Shown here one piece after another: positions 43,961 through 55,430 of a stretch of DNA of 64,000 bases. How positions within the stretch are numbered: the stretch's first letter is position 1; every line of letters begins with the position of its first letter. The stretch lies in assembly GCA_009809945.1 (NCBI GenBank), contig WTPW01000500.1:124001-188000 (forward strand). The letters are read 5' to 3'. This DNA is from Gigaspora margarita. Lineage: Eukaryota; Glomeromycota; Glomeromycetes; Diversisporales; Gigasporaceae. Made by a program: the position numbers and the translations under genes. The notes below the pieces were generated by a model. The model saw only the letters and a list, made by a program, of their open reading frames with translations. It had not been told where the DNA came from and made no database searches.

Positions 43961-44964
43961 GCCTGACCTTTTTTGAGTCGACAACTATCTTGTATAATGA
44001 TTTGCTTTGTTTTGTAATTGTACAGTATGTCGTATTTCTACTATCTGAGTATATACATCCTTTACATCTCTTGACTTTGTTAGTGTGGTGGTTAAGCTTG
44101 TAGTGCCAGAATATTGTATTATGTTGTGTCCATGATGAGACCTTTCCCATTATGTACTTTGTAGTAGTTATTCAGGTTTTTACAGCATTGTCTTCCATTA
44201 GTTGCCAGGTATAGGGATTTGGGTTGATCAGGGCCCAAGCTGGATCAGTTTTTTCTTGTATGAGGGTAGTAATGTAGAAAAACCATTTTGGGGTTCTTCC
44301 ATATGAAATCTTTTGTATATTATGATGAAGGTGCTTCCATTGCAATATCTTAGTATTGTAATAGTTTGTGAATTGCTCAATCGAGTTGATGTTATGTTTG
44401 TTTAAGTGTTGTTTAATCATTACTCATTTGGGGTGGTCAACCAGGATCGTGTTGATTAAGGTGCCAAGATTTCTGTGTGGAATAGGTCTTGTGTTGTGAA
44501 TACAGTTGATTTGCATATTCTTTGAATGTAATAGTAGTATTATGCTGGCTGTTAAGGAGTAATGTTCTGGTCTGGGTATCACTGGACATTCTATAAGAAT
44601 AGATTGGTTAGTATTAGCAAGGTTCTGGATTTGTTGTAGTCTTACTGCCAGTGTAGATTGGTCAAAATTCTGTTTGTTCAGAGCACGATAAAGGTTATTT
44701 ATGTGAGAGGTGCTCTGAATTTGTTCAGTGTTGTTTAACCCAAAAATGTGAGGATTATATAATGTTGATAAAGGTACGCTACAAGGAGTGATGCTTTGTG
44801 TTTATCAATATTTGCCAGGTCTCGATCGATACATTTGCAGATGGATAGTGGCATTAGAGTATTTTGAATTCTATATGCTAGTCGGGTTAGTATAACTGAA
44901 TTGATAATGTAGACTAATTGTTTGTCAGTTATTCATGCCCTTTGCAGTCTTCTGACGCTAAGGT

Positions 44965-46011
44965 TTACTTTGTGTTGAATTTGATATTGAATATTCTTGT
45001 GGCTTCGATTTCTTGTAAACCATACCCTAGGAATTTTAATAGGTCTTTTTTATCAATATTGTGTATCTTTCTATTTTGAAAGGTAATCAGAGTATTGTTA
45101 TCTGTATTTGTATAAAAAAGGACTGATTTGTGTGGGTTGATCTTTAGATTTGCTATCTTGAAAAATGAGCTTGTAGTTGTTAGGGTTTTTTCCAAGTTAT
45201 TTCATGAGGGTGCGATCCAGGTAGTATTGTCCATATATGCCAATACTGGAGTTGAGACTAATAGTATTTTGTTTAGATAGGGTGGGGTATTGGTTGCCAT
45301 GGTGTAGCCTATGTGTGTATCATTTATTCTACTTATGAAAGGGTCGTAGTAGATGTGCCACAGGATCAGGAAAATGGTCTCCCCCTGATTAATTCCATCT
45401 TCAACTATGTAATTGTCTGTTCTTCCAAGTGTAGTAATAATTTGGTTATGTCTATTTCTGAAGATGTTGATAATAATATTAGTGAATTTATTTGGGACTT
45501 TAATTCAGTGGAGTGCTTTTTCAAGTAGTGGGAGGTGCACTGTATCATATGCTTTGGACAGGTCTTGCGATATTATCCAAAGCTCTTGTTTGTTGATTTG
45601 TGCGTGTTCGATGATATGGCTGAGTTGTTGGATAGGTTGGAATATTGAGGTTAATGGTAATGCAAAGTTATTAGCATGGGAGAGAATCTGATATTTAGTG
45701 AAGATCTTATTTAGCCTGTTAGTTATAATTTTAGTGAAAATCTTTCTGGAATGTTCGATTAGGATGATCGGGCGGGTCTGTGTAAGGTCCCTATTGTATT
45801 CTAGCTTTTTTGCTATTGGCCAGATTAAGCTGTTGCCCCACATAGGTGGGATTGTCTCTGTTGTGAGTATTGCGTTAAAGATTTTTGCTAGAGCTGTAAC
45901 CCCATTCTGAGGCAAGTATCTAAGCATTTTGTTTGAAATAAGTGAAGGGCTAGGTGCTTTTGAAAGTAGTGAATTGTTTATAATATTAGTAATTTCCTTC
46001 TCAGTTATCAA
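44965..46011 (-). pseudogene. LINE reverse transcriptase domain (decayed)
   Basis: Finger and palm motifs appear in order: RPIILIEHSRKIFTKIITNR, SQDLSKAYDTV (metal-binding Asp), VEDGINQGETIFLILWHIYY, then AYMDNTTW at about 45220-45245, where active relatives have a MDD or YxDD box, so the second Asp is Asn. IANLKINPHKSVLFY follows. Stops and frame changes occur around 45200, 45310 and 45505. The loss of the catalytic Asp and the stops make it inactive. Confidence 0.85.
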
Positions 46012-46662
46012 TGTGCAGATGTTATCATATATGTCTGGTAGTATATATAGTCTTTATCAGTTGGTATTCTTGTTCCCATGTTTTCCATTCTGTTTTGTCT
46101 AGAGTGATATGTTTGGTCCAGCATTGAAAGTGTTTTTTTGTCATTTCTTTGATCTCTTGGGGTTCGTGATGACACTATTTGGTAGAACGATATTGTCGAA
46201 GTGGACTCTGCCTTTGTTGCGTTAGAGGATACTATCAATTATTTAGGTTGTATTATCCGTAAAGTTTGTGTATTGTCTTGGTATGGCACCATTGATTGTT
46301 TCCTTTTTCTCTTGCTCTAATTCAAGATTTCTTGCTAGGTATATCATGTTTTTAAGACTTTGGATAGCTTGGAGGTTGTTCTGGTATGAGTTTACATCTA
46401 GGGTATTATGAGATAAGAGTTGGGCATTTAAGTTTATTGGTTTGTTAATTTTGTCTATTAGTGAGTTTAGCTCATCAATAATAATGCTAGGAGAGTACGG
46501 TATGGCTATGTTGGTAAAGCTATGTATTAATTTGAATGAGATCTTGAGGGCACGGTGGAGCTTGGTCATTGTCAAGTTATGAGCATAGAATTTGTGGGGC
46601 ACAGTAAATATAATCAGAATTAGTGCATTTGCTGTTCTTTTTACAATATTGTTCCAAATGTG

Positions 46663-47442
46663 CTATTGTTTGTTTAGGTTCTCGGTATCTTCAATTGGGT
46701 CATTAAGTAAGCCTGATTTCAAAATTCTCGCATCTAATTCTTTGGAGAAGGATTTCCAATTTTCTTCTGTCATCTTCTCGTAGAGGTATATTTTTCGTTT
46801 GTTTTTCTTATGTTTTATAGCTTGATTAGGGAGGCTTATCTGCCAGGTACTTGTCAGAATCTGATGGTCACTTTTAGTTGAGTCTGTCAGATCAATTAGT
46901 TGAGGGAGAGAAAAATTTAGTGCTATGTCCAAATTGGTCCAAATGTTATCAATTTGACTGGACAGTTCTGTTCTTTTCTATATTGGCTTGTTTATATTGT
47001 GCAGGTCGAGAAGGCTTGTTAGGCCAGAAGTTTGGAGATAATATAGTATATGATTTTTTGGGATATGCTTATTTTTTAGGTTGTTGTTAAAATTGCCCAT
47101 TATAATCAGATTCATATGTTTTGATTTCCCAGAGTTTATCCAATCCGTAATTTCTTTTTGCACTTTCCTGGATGCTGGTGTGTATTCTTAGGGGAGATAT
47201 GTGGATATAATGCGAGTTTTGGCTCAGGGAAAGAAGAAGTCTATGAGTAAAGCAAAGCCAGGTATCCTTTTAATTGTATGAATATAAGGTTGAATACTTG
47301 GGTGTACTGCAAGTGCAGTCCCCAGACTCGCTTCTCTAGTAGTTCCAGTAGTGGAATCGTTGTTGGCCATGAATATAATATAGAGTGAGTTGGTAAGGGA
47401 TAAGCTGGAGGTAGTTAATTCTAGTAATTTTGTCTCTGTCAT
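46663..47442 (-). pseudogene. LINE endonuclease domain (decayed)
   Basis: Motifs of the exonuclease-endonuclease-phosphatase fold appear in order: MTETKL (the ETK metal-binding motif) at the start, IIMGNFNNNL near 47075-47100 (expected GDFN, with the Asp replaced by Asn) and STKSDHQIL near 46870-46890 (the catalytic SDH). Frameshifts and stops lie between them. It would have nicked target DNA for priming. Confidence 0.75.
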
Positions 47443-47778
47443 TGATACGATATGGGCACCTAGTTTGGCTACTTTTTCTAGCTATAGTTGTAGTTTTAGT
47501 TTTATATTAATGCCTTGCACATTGTGTATTATGATTTTTAGTGTTTGATTATCTTTGGAATTAAAGGGGGTTATGTTAATAAAATGTCTTTGTTAAGGTT
47601 CATCTTGGTTGTCAATTAGGGCTTGTATTGGACTAGTAGTGAATTGTCTGTTCCCGGTATCAGAAGTGTTCTTATTGATTTTGCTTTTAATTATGTTGTT
47701 GGTTTTTTCCTTTCCTCTTGAATAGGTCCCAATCTGGATCTGGCAGATTGGAGAGGAGGTTGAGATAAGTTGGTATAG

Positions 47779-49900
47779 CTATGGTATTAAATGTTCATCG
47801 AGGATCTTTATTGCTTGTTTGGCTTTTTCGTGTTTCCGTATTGGGAACAAGTCTATGGATTCTGGAATTTGTATTTTTACATATTGAATAAAGTCCTTGA
47901 GCATAGTAGGAATTTTTGTTTGTGTGTTAAAATTTTCCTTGAAGAGAATATCTATCCATTCATTGGGAATTCTACAGAAATAGTTGTGTTGATGTAGAAG
48001 CTTCACTGTGTCCAATAACACTACTTGGCTTCTAATAGGTATCGTTATATTTGCTAGTTGGATATCATTTGGATCAGTAGGAAGTAATAGTTTGTCAGAA
48101 TGGTTCACTAACATATATTTTTCAGGCATTGGGATAGAGATTATGTATCTGTGCTAAATTTTGGCTATAAAGTATTGTGCCATTTCTTTATCTCCTATTG
48201 AAAATTCGTAGACTAATTCAGTTTTGATTTTTTTGGGTCATCAGGAAGGCAGAATTTTGGTGTAATGAAGTCATTTGGAATACATTTAAATCTGTAATAG
48301 GTTCTCAAAGTTTCTACGTGTCTTTTGAAGTCTTTAGCGTTCACTAGTATGAAGGAAAACATGTTATGGATTCTGTGATCGAGCTCTTGGGGGTGTTTGG
48401 AAGGAGTGGTTTAGGTACGAGTAGGTCAAAATAGCTAGGAGGCATTCTTTTGAAGATATAGAATTGCTTTAGCATACTGTGGTATCAACTGAGATGTGTA
48501 AGCTGGCGTTAATAATGTATAGAAAATTAATTTTTTAGTGAATGATGTAGATTTTTGGGGTCAGAAGGTAATGGAATAAGTTGTCTTGCAAAATAAGAGT
48601 CTGGTAATATGTTGAAGTTGTAGATTTTTCTTAGGGCCACTACTATTGACTGGGTTTCAGTTCGATTTTTGATAGAGAGCCTGAAAGGGAGTATTTTTTT
48701 AATATCTTGTGGGATGTCTTCCGGGTTTACTGGAAGGGGTTCCTTTTGTTTGTCCGCTACAGTATTAATGACTTGTCTCATTTTTTCAAAGGTGAGTGCA
48801 CAGCTGATATGGGCAAAACCAATTGTGTAGAAAATTGCTCTGGTCAAATCGTGTAGGTTTGTCTTGATCATGTCTAGATTGGTGATGTAGTCTATTGCCA
48901 ATTGTCTTTTAAATTTATCATATATTTGATCTCAGTTACACTTGTTTGTGATGAGTACATTGTGTTGGTTCTTGTAACGTTCGAGGGCCTTGTTGAACAG
49001 AGCCATAAATGCTGTTTGGTTGGCGGGTTCGTTAGCTTTGCATCTTGAGAAGGTACAAAAAAATGAAGTATCATAGTGTTTAAATTTGAGTTTGATGGCT
49101 TGAGGAATTATTTCGTCAGTAGGAGTGACTTTTAATTTGTAGTTAATAAAGGCCGCAAATTTTTCTTAAAAAGTAAAACAGTCAATGATTGCATTATTAT
49201 GCCAAACAACAAAGTTGAAGGGCTTGTTTCATCTTTTTTGTAGTTCTGTGCTGATGTGGCTTGACCATAATTCAGTATGTTTAGCCTGCTCTTTGTTGGT
49301 CTCTTCATTTTTTTGTCCTGTGAGTGCTTGACTATAGGTTTTTTGATTAGTGGTTTGGGAGGATTCCATTGTTACATCAGATCTAGTATCAGAGAGAACT
49401 TGACCTGCCTCACTGTCCCACCAGAGTAGGTGTGGCTCAGTTGAATCTGGTTGGGGTAACTGTTAAATTTGGTCGAGAGACATCTCTGTTAGTATTGTTG
49501 ATTCGTCTATATTTGGTATTGTTGGGGTAACCATGAAAACTTTTATCTCCATTAGGATCAGAGCTTGTTCTAGTATATCGAATTGGTTGACATGAGAAAA
49601 TTTCATGGGAATTTGATGATTGAGGTTTGTTGTTGTTGTGCTGTCTGGGTCATGTGATGATTGTTGAGTTTCTGGCAGGGGTTCGAGAGAATCACCACTT
49701 TTTTCTTGTTGGGGGTGGAAGTGGTCATATCTTTGTTTGCTTTTAATTTTTTTACTATTCTCTCATCTTCTATCAGGGAGTAGAGTGCAGTCGAAGTTAT
49801 CTCTTGAATTTGTGTTAGTGTGGGGTCATTTTCAATTGTTTTTATTTTATGTCAGGTGATGCTCTGAGTAGCATAGTGAAGGAAGTAGGTGTTTCGAAGC
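47779..49900 (-). pseudogene. LINE ORF1-like region (decayed)
   Basis: Broken minus-strand frames (47779-48129, 48527-48901, 48892-49074 and further pieces to about 49900) encode a polar, helix-rich protein upstream of the endonuclease. Examples are HISCALTFEKMRQVINTVAD and IPNEWIDILFKENFNTQ. By position it is the nucleic-acid-binding ORF1, but I see no diagnostic domain. Several frameshifts and stops separate the pieces. Confidence 0.55.
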
Positions 49901-50100
49901 TTCTCCTAGTTCGCTTTACTTTTGCTTTTCTTTATTTATTTAATTAAGAAGTCTATATACTAAGGGGTGGGTGATATCTTTCTGTGGAGCCCGAAGGTCA
50001 ATTTCTATATTTTAGGCTAACTTATTGTTCTGTTTTTTTTTGTTTTTTATTATTTACTAGTGATCTTCCAGTGTACTGGAAAGACATTAAAATAATAACT

Positions 50101-50285
50101 ATATAGCAAAAATTAATTTTTTTATTAAGCTAATTGGATTTCAAAAATAAATAAAAATTATTCAGTATGACAAATTACATATAATCTCAAATTTTTATAA
50201 AATTTTAAAAAATTTTAAGGTAGATATTATTTCTAAATATAGTAATACAATTATTAATTCAAAACTATATCAATTACCAAATATA
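50101..50285. other. Remaining body of the long-TIR element
   Basis: AT-rich, non-coding continuation of the element opened by the LINE. Confidence 0.4.
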
Positions 50286-50430
50286 GGGGTTGGTTAAAGC
50301 AAAGAGAAATTTAGTTAGAGTTAGGTTACCTTTTTGATGCAGTTAGAAGGGCTTTTATATATAGATATCAAGAAACCAATTTATGCAATATATAGATCAT
50401 ATATTGAGTTAACTCCGCTTTAACTAACCC
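50286..50430. mobile_element. MITE with 8-bp TSD
   Basis: The ends are GGGGTTGGTTAAAGC and GCTTTAACTAACCC, with CAAATATA duplicated exactly at 50278-50285 and 50431-50438. The 8-bp duplication is more in line with hAT-type than TA-type elements. Non-coding, nested in the long-TIR element. Confidence 0.7.
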
Positions 50431-50858
50431 CAAATATAATAATTTTATTACTATATATAGTAATTAAATAAAAATTTTTTGAAAATTATAAAATTTTAAG
50501 ATATGTGCAATTTTTATACTAAATAACTTTATTTAAAAAAAATTGCTAGTTTATTAATAAAAAATTTAAGTTTATATATTACTATATTTAGTAATTCTAG
50601 TTACTATATAAACTATATTAAGTGGTAAATCGCAAATAAAGGGTAAAAAATGATGATCATTTTATAATCAATTATAGCAGAATTTAATAGTAAATTTCTA
50701 TAGTGTGTGAATAGGGTTTTTCTATATATAAAAGTATATTTTTTTACTAAGCAAACCTTTTATAATTTCTAACTAAACTTTGCAGAACCAACTTTTCTGA
50801 TTCTAATGATAGTTAAATCATTCAAATTGCATTAATATATAACACGATATGAGTATTT

Positions 50859-51010
50859 GGAACCCCCATAGCAAAAGGAGGAGATGCGCCAAAAAAAATT
50901 TTTTTAAAAAAATTCAATATCTTGAAGAATTAGATCGATTAGAATAAAATTGGCATAATAATAAAATTTCTAATTTTTTTGCCCATCCTCTCCTTTTGCT
51001 GTGGGGTCCC
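50859..51010. mobile_element. MITE, about 152 bp
   Basis: The inverted ends are GGAACCCCCATAGCAAAAGG and CCTTTTGCTGTGGGGTCCC, then GAGGA..ATG and CATCCTC. The centre has a poly-T/A hairpin near 50900. Target duplication uncertain. Nested in the long-TIR element. Confidence 0.6.
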
Positions 51011-51358
51011 ATTTGTTGATTGTTTGCTATAGGGTTTTTTATTATGATCAGAAATATACGGCATTCTACTTCTATATAAGGCTATTAGTAAAACTCTGCC
51101 AATTTTTACTATGAAATTTTGACCCTTTAACTGCAGATTACTACTTAAATTTTAGAAAATTTGTCAATTGTAAAAATCTAAAATTTTACTTAAACTTAAT
51201 TATTTCAAAAACTGTAGTATAAAATTTTTTAAACTTTTTTTTATTTAAAAGATATAGATTTAAAGAATTCCTAATTTAATTTTTAGCTAAATATCATAAA
51301 TATTTAGCTCTGTGTAAATTTTTAAAAAGTGTTCACAATAATATGGTAGGCCACTGTA

Positions 51359-51529
51359 TTTTCATAGTTAATTCATGATTTGCCTGGGAACTAGTAAAAA
51401 ACCATGTGATTTTTAGTAATTTTTACTATTAAATTTCACTTCTTTCAGAATCTGGTATTTTTCTAAGGACAAATCGATTTTTTACTAAATAAACCTCCCT
51501 TATGCATATAATAAATATTGTAGAAGAGA
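51359..51529. other. Spacer
   Basis: AT-rich, no supported feature. Confidence 0.35.
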
Positions 51530-51790
51530 AAAATATAAGCATAATAATAGTTGAAACATTAAAATCGGTCTAGTGAATTATAAGATATAGGTGCATTTGT
51601 CCTCATGACTATATGATGTAAACAAAGAAGTAAACAAATAGTCGTAAAGACAAAAATGCCCATATCTCAGAATCTGCTGAGCCGATTTCAATGTTTCAAC
51701 AACCATTATACTCATAATTTTTTTTTCTACAATGTTTCTTATACACACAAAAGAGATTTGCTTAATATAAAGTAGATTTATCCTTAGAGA
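51500..51790. repeat. Palindromic element with the shared core
   Basis: The left arm has TATAAGCATAATAATAGTTG, AAACATTAAAATCGGTCTAG and ATAGGTGCATTTGTC. The right arm has the complements (GACAAAAATGCCCATATC, GCCGATTTCAATGTTTCAAC, AACCATTATACTCATA). The centre is near 51635. The order AATAGTTGAAACATTAAAATCGG then TCTAGTG parallels the conserved core in the 40368-40897 palindrome. Confidence 0.65.
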
Positions 51791-52119
51791 AATCCAGATT
51801 TCAAAAAAGGCAAAAATTATATAGTAAACCTATTTCTGCAGTTTACTATATTTATTCACTGGTTCTCTAGCAGATCATGAATTAATATTTAAAAAAAAAA
51901 GTTAAAATAACTTGATTTTTAATAAAAATAAATCAGAACCAAATTTTATAAATTCATTAAAAATTTTAGCAAGTAAATTTTTCTACTAAAATGAATATTT
52001 TAAGGAATAATATTGATTACTATAGCGAAAATACTTAAATTACCCAAGAAAAACTATTTTTTTTATTAAGTTAATAAGTCTTGTCAATTAAGTAAAGTTG
52101 TATATTTTATTATAATAGG

Positions 52120-53465
52120 GAATATAAATTTGTCACACTTGTGACATGTCATACCCCATGATTCTAACTATTCAAATTGCATAATTTTGTAAATATAAAA
52201 TTTTATTTTTTAAAAATTAAAAATTTTACTTAATCAAGTATAAATATATATAAAATAGCATATTATAAGGTAAGTGTAGATATTGTGGCAAATGTGAGTA
52301 TTGTGGCGAATCTATTATAAATCATAATTTGTTAGTCCAAACTAAATGATTTTTATACTATTTGAATCATCTCATTGAGATGATTCGAATAGTACAAAAA
52401 TTGTTTGATTTTGAGTACTGGGCCATAAGATATTGGCGTTCAAATGTTGTAAATCTTTTTTTTTTTAAAAAAATATAATATATTTGAACACTATTTTAAT
52501 GCTAATATTTTGTAATACTGTAATTGAAATCAAACAATTTTTGTACTGTTCAAATTGTCTCAATGAGACAATTTGAATAGTATAAAAATCATTTATTGGA
52601 CTAACAGATCATAACTTATGATAGATTTGCCACAATATCCACATTCGCCACAATATACATATCCAATTTCATGTAACATATTATTGTAAATAATATGTGA
52701 TTCTGGGATCCAAATTGAACAATTTTGATACCATTCGATTTGTCTCATCAAGACAAATCGAATGGTACCAAAATCATTCAATTTGGACCAAGAGATTCCA
52801 AGTTATACCAAAAATTCTCTTTACCTTCACCACAAATACCCATACTTACCTTATAATGTAAAATTTTATTCTGAACAACTTTTTTTAAGATATATAGATA
52901 GATTGTCTTAGTAAATAAAATGGGTTATAAGAAAAAAATTTCAATGTTAGCACATATAAAACTATTTTTACTAAAAAATCTATCTTTTTATTTTAGAAAA
53001 AGCTGTTTAGCATAAATTTTAAATATAATATTTAAAAATGAATATAGATTAAATCAGTAAAAAAAAGGTTTATATGTGCTAATATTAGAAATTTTGTTTT
53101 TTCTTATAAAACCTTTTTTACTAAGATAATTTATCTTTATAACTTAGAAAAGTTGTTCAGAATAAAATTTTATATTATATAATTTGTTATTGCTTATTTA
53201 TTTTTATATTTTACTAAATAAAATTTTTAATTTTTTTTTAAAAAAATTTTTTTTACAAAATCATACAATTTGATTGGTCAGAATTATGGGTATAGCAAAT
53301 TTTATCCCATTAGAGAAGTGATAAAAATCAGGTGATTTTTTAGGGAGGAGGGGAGTAAAAAATGTTGAAATATTATATAGAAACCTGACCAGATCTATAT
53401 TAAGGAAGAGGGAAGGGGGTATGCCTTTAATAAAAAATAATCAGGTGATTAATGACACAGCCCTT
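52120..53465. mobile_element. Composite palindromic insertion (repeat J and YCGxC hairpins)
   Basis: This DNA separates two pieces of a fold-back arm. Its outer parts pair (TGACATGTCATACC..ATTCTAACTATTCAAATTG at 52140-52185 with CAATTTGATTGGTCAGAATTATGGGTATA at 53266-53297), and its right part (52850-53297) is a second copy of repeat J. Nested within are hairpins with loops ATCTCATTGAGAT, GTCTCAATGAGAC and GTCTCATCAAGAC, and an 18-bp motif TATTGTGGCRAATGTGRG repeated on both strands. The right limit is uncertain. Confidence 0.5.
52262..52660. repeat. Inverted pair encoding CxxCxxCxxC-like peptide on both strands
   Basis: The plus strand at 52265-52330 reads CRYCGKCEYCGESII..LLVQ. The minus strand at about 52590-52650 reads YCGECGYCGKSII..DLLVQ. 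The two are inverted copies of one sequence built from the repeat TATTGTGGCRAATGTG. The open frames are short, have no start context and end inside the palindrome, so I do not call a gene. They could descend from a captured zinc-ribbon coding fragment or simply reflect the 18-bp repeat. Confidence 0.45.
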
Positions 53466-53804
53466 ATAATAAATCTAAAGATAGTAAAATCGTTAAAATC
53501 AGTATAGTCGATGCCAAGATATTATCAAAAAATTATTGGCTAATTATATAAAATTTTATATAGATTTTACATAGTTGATCAATCATATTTTGAAAATAAC
53601 TTGGCATCTACTAAAATGATTTTAATAATTTTACCACCTTTAGGTTCATCATAATAAGCTCTGCAACTTTCAATTAATTGACAAGACTCATTAACTTAGT
53701 AAAAAAATAGTTTTTGTTAAATGATTGTGGCATTTCTGTTATAAGTAATTATAAAAATATAGGTATTTCTAGGCATCTCTAGTCAGAGATGCCTAATATA
53801 ATAT

Positions 53805-54327
53805 ATATATATTTTTTTTTAATGTTTTACAACTGAGACCATGCCTCCGTTCCGTTTATTAATTAATGAAATTACATATTAAATATGTATACATATAATA
53901 GGTACAACATTAATANNAGGGGAANAAAGGCTCNNGCTACTTTACCCNAGGCCTAAAGTTAGCTATGGTAGGACAACTAGTCCTATATAGTCTTAATTTC
54001 CAAGTTTTANCCCCGGACTTCNGAATCCTACCGACCAACCTGGCCCTAGTCTCCGGAAAACGCTGCCAGNAGTTNGTGACATGATCTTCACTACGTCTCA
54101 TGACTTCGGTTAGACAAATCATCGATCCAAACTAACAAGTTAAGCCACACTAGGTTTGTTACACCAATTACTTTATTAAGTCCATTCGTAGATGTCCTGG
54201 GTCCCTGGTTCCGCAGTGTTGCACTTCCCAAATAAGAATTAGCGTTCGCCGCCAATGGGACTCGAACCGGCAATCTTACGATTTGCGACCTTGGAGCGTA
54301 ACCGCTACGCTATCAGACCCGAGATCT
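53805..54327 (-). mobile_element. tRNA-headed SINE with LINE-like tail, 15-bp TSD
   Basis: On the minus strand the 5' end carries box A-like TAGCGTAGCGGTTACGCTCC and box B-like GGTTCGAGTCCC about 40 bases later. The 3' part contains GGTAAAGTAGC, TTCCCCTT, AATAAACGGAACGGAGGCAT and a poly(A) tail (plus-strand poly-T 53811-53820). The target duplication TGCCTAATATAATAT lies at 53790-53804 and 54328-54342. The tail resembles the LINE 3' end (GGAGTAAAGTAGCTC, TTCCCCTTCC, AATAAAGGAACGGAGGAAAG near 42440-42560), so that LINE family probably mobilised it. Seven N positions lie inside. Confidence 0.85.
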
Positions 54328-54342
54328 TGCCTAATATAATAT

Positions 54343-54714
54343 TTCAAACCTAAAAGGCAATTAAAATACAAAATATTCATGTGACAAACATTTTTGTATA
54401 ACATGAAAAACAATCATCACAGATCAGTCTGACAAAAAAAAAACAACAATAAAATGTTTAAAAAAGTAAAAAAAGTAAATATTAAAAATGGCTACCTAAA
54501 CCTATTGCAGGGCACTAATTAAAAGTGTTGAGAAGGTGATTTTGCTTATATAACTTGTTTTTACTCTAACTTTATATAATTCAACCCTAAATAAGTTAAA
54601 TAATTAAATTTAGTTTCAGACCAAAGATATATAAGCTAAATATCTCTAACTGGAAATGTTTAAAATATAAATACAATACAACATATATTATATTCTTTTT
54701 CAAAAAAACTCTAA
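54343..54714. other. Spacer
   Basis: AT-rich, no supported feature. Confidence 0.35.
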
Positions 54715-55430
54715 TATTTGGTAATGATTTGTAAAATATTCTAATATTAACTTAAAAACTTTTACTAATCATACTTGAAGTACATATCTTCAACTAATAG
54801 AATCTTAATTTTTACAAAAAAATATTAGAAACTCACAAAGATATCAAGATTTTTGAAAATTTAGATATCTATATTTTTTCAAATTTATTACTTGAATTAC
54901 ACTGTTTCTAAAAAAACTTTCTCAAAATGAAACCTCCAAAATGCTACTAAGTAAGTTGATAGATATAAAATTTAGCTAAAAATTAATGAATATTGACAAA
55001 GATATTTATATTTTTCATTTAGCTTCTAGATTCAGATTTCTTTGTAATAAAGTGGACAAAAAAATCATAGTATCTATTTGATTTTTACAAGTTCAAATGA
55101 AACAAGTTACTGCACACTATTAAATATAATAGATAACTGAATAAATTTTATTTTTTAAAATTTCAAGTAATTAGATTTAATTTTTGTTTTAGAATAGCTT
55201 TTTTTTATTTGAAAATATTCATATTTCTTTGTAGATCACCTTTTTGCATAAGTTTTAAAACATATTTTAATGTAAAGACAAATTTTAATAATAAAATATT
55301 AAAAGCTATCTTATAAAACTAATGTTTTTTGACTCATTTTACAACTTTTTTTAGTAACTCAAAGTAGATTGTTTTAATAAAATTTCATGTAAATAGTGTG
55401 GTCAGCTTTTTTTTTTACTTATCTTTTTAA
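54715..55430. repeat. Dispersed repeat H (copy 2, uninterrupted)
   Basis: Continuous match to the pieces at about 31325-31361, 32540-32578 and 33526-34180: AATATTTGGTAATGATTTGT, TTAACTTAAAAACTTTTACT and TCTTCAACTAATAGAATCTT. It lacks elements A and B and so shows both empty target sites (near 54742 and at 54785-54786). Confidence 0.8.

Larger units (their letters stand above)
42424..50089 (-). mobile_element. LINE (non-LTR retrotransposon), full length but decayed
   Basis: A 7.67-kb insertion on the minus strand with an 11-bp target duplication, AAATAATAACT, at 42413-42423 and 50090-50100, and a poly(A) tail (plus-strand poly-T at about 42424-42435). From 5' to 3' it carries an ORF1-like region, an apurinic-type endonuclease, a reverse transcriptase, an RNase H-like region and a C-terminal CCHC-type zinc motif. 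All are split by many stops and frameshifts, so it is inactive. Both ends and the duplication are preserved, so it went in as a full-length copy. The 3' tail is shared with the SINE at 53805-54327. Confidence 0.9.
42192..51356. mobile_element. Long-TIR element (about 1.5 kb) opened by a LINE
   Basis: The left end begins CAGTGGTCTACCATATTATT and the right end finishes AATAATATGGTAGGCCACTG, each next to TA (42190-42191, 51357-51358). The inverted arms match for over 200 bp: 42192-42400 against 51150-51356. The LINE at 42424-50089 lies just inside the left arm; without it and its 11-bp duplication the element is about 1.49 kb. Two further small elements lie in its remaining right part. TA target and CAGTGG ends point to the Tc1/mariner group. 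No transposase frame is visible. Confidence 0.8.
52010..53760. mobile_element. Fold-back element with the shared core, split in its left arm
   Basis: The right arm (about 53530-53760) contains GATGCCAAG-type sequence in inverse, AGCTCTGCAACTTTCAATTA, ATTGACAAGACTCATTAACT and TTAGTAAAAAAATAG. The left arm shows the complements at 52040-52115 and, after an insertion of about 1.35 kb, at 53466-53525 (AATAAATCTAAAGATAGTAA, GTCGATGCCAAGATATTATC). The core order is the same as in the 40368-40897 palindrome. Confidence 0.6.

Noticed and set aside
42808-48000. Plus-strand open frames through the LINE
   Set aside because: All are shadows of the minus-strand LINE domains.
54230-54327. A functional tRNA gene (minus)
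   Set aside because: Same reasoning: good box A and B, but it continues into a SINE body and tail with a 15-bp target duplication.
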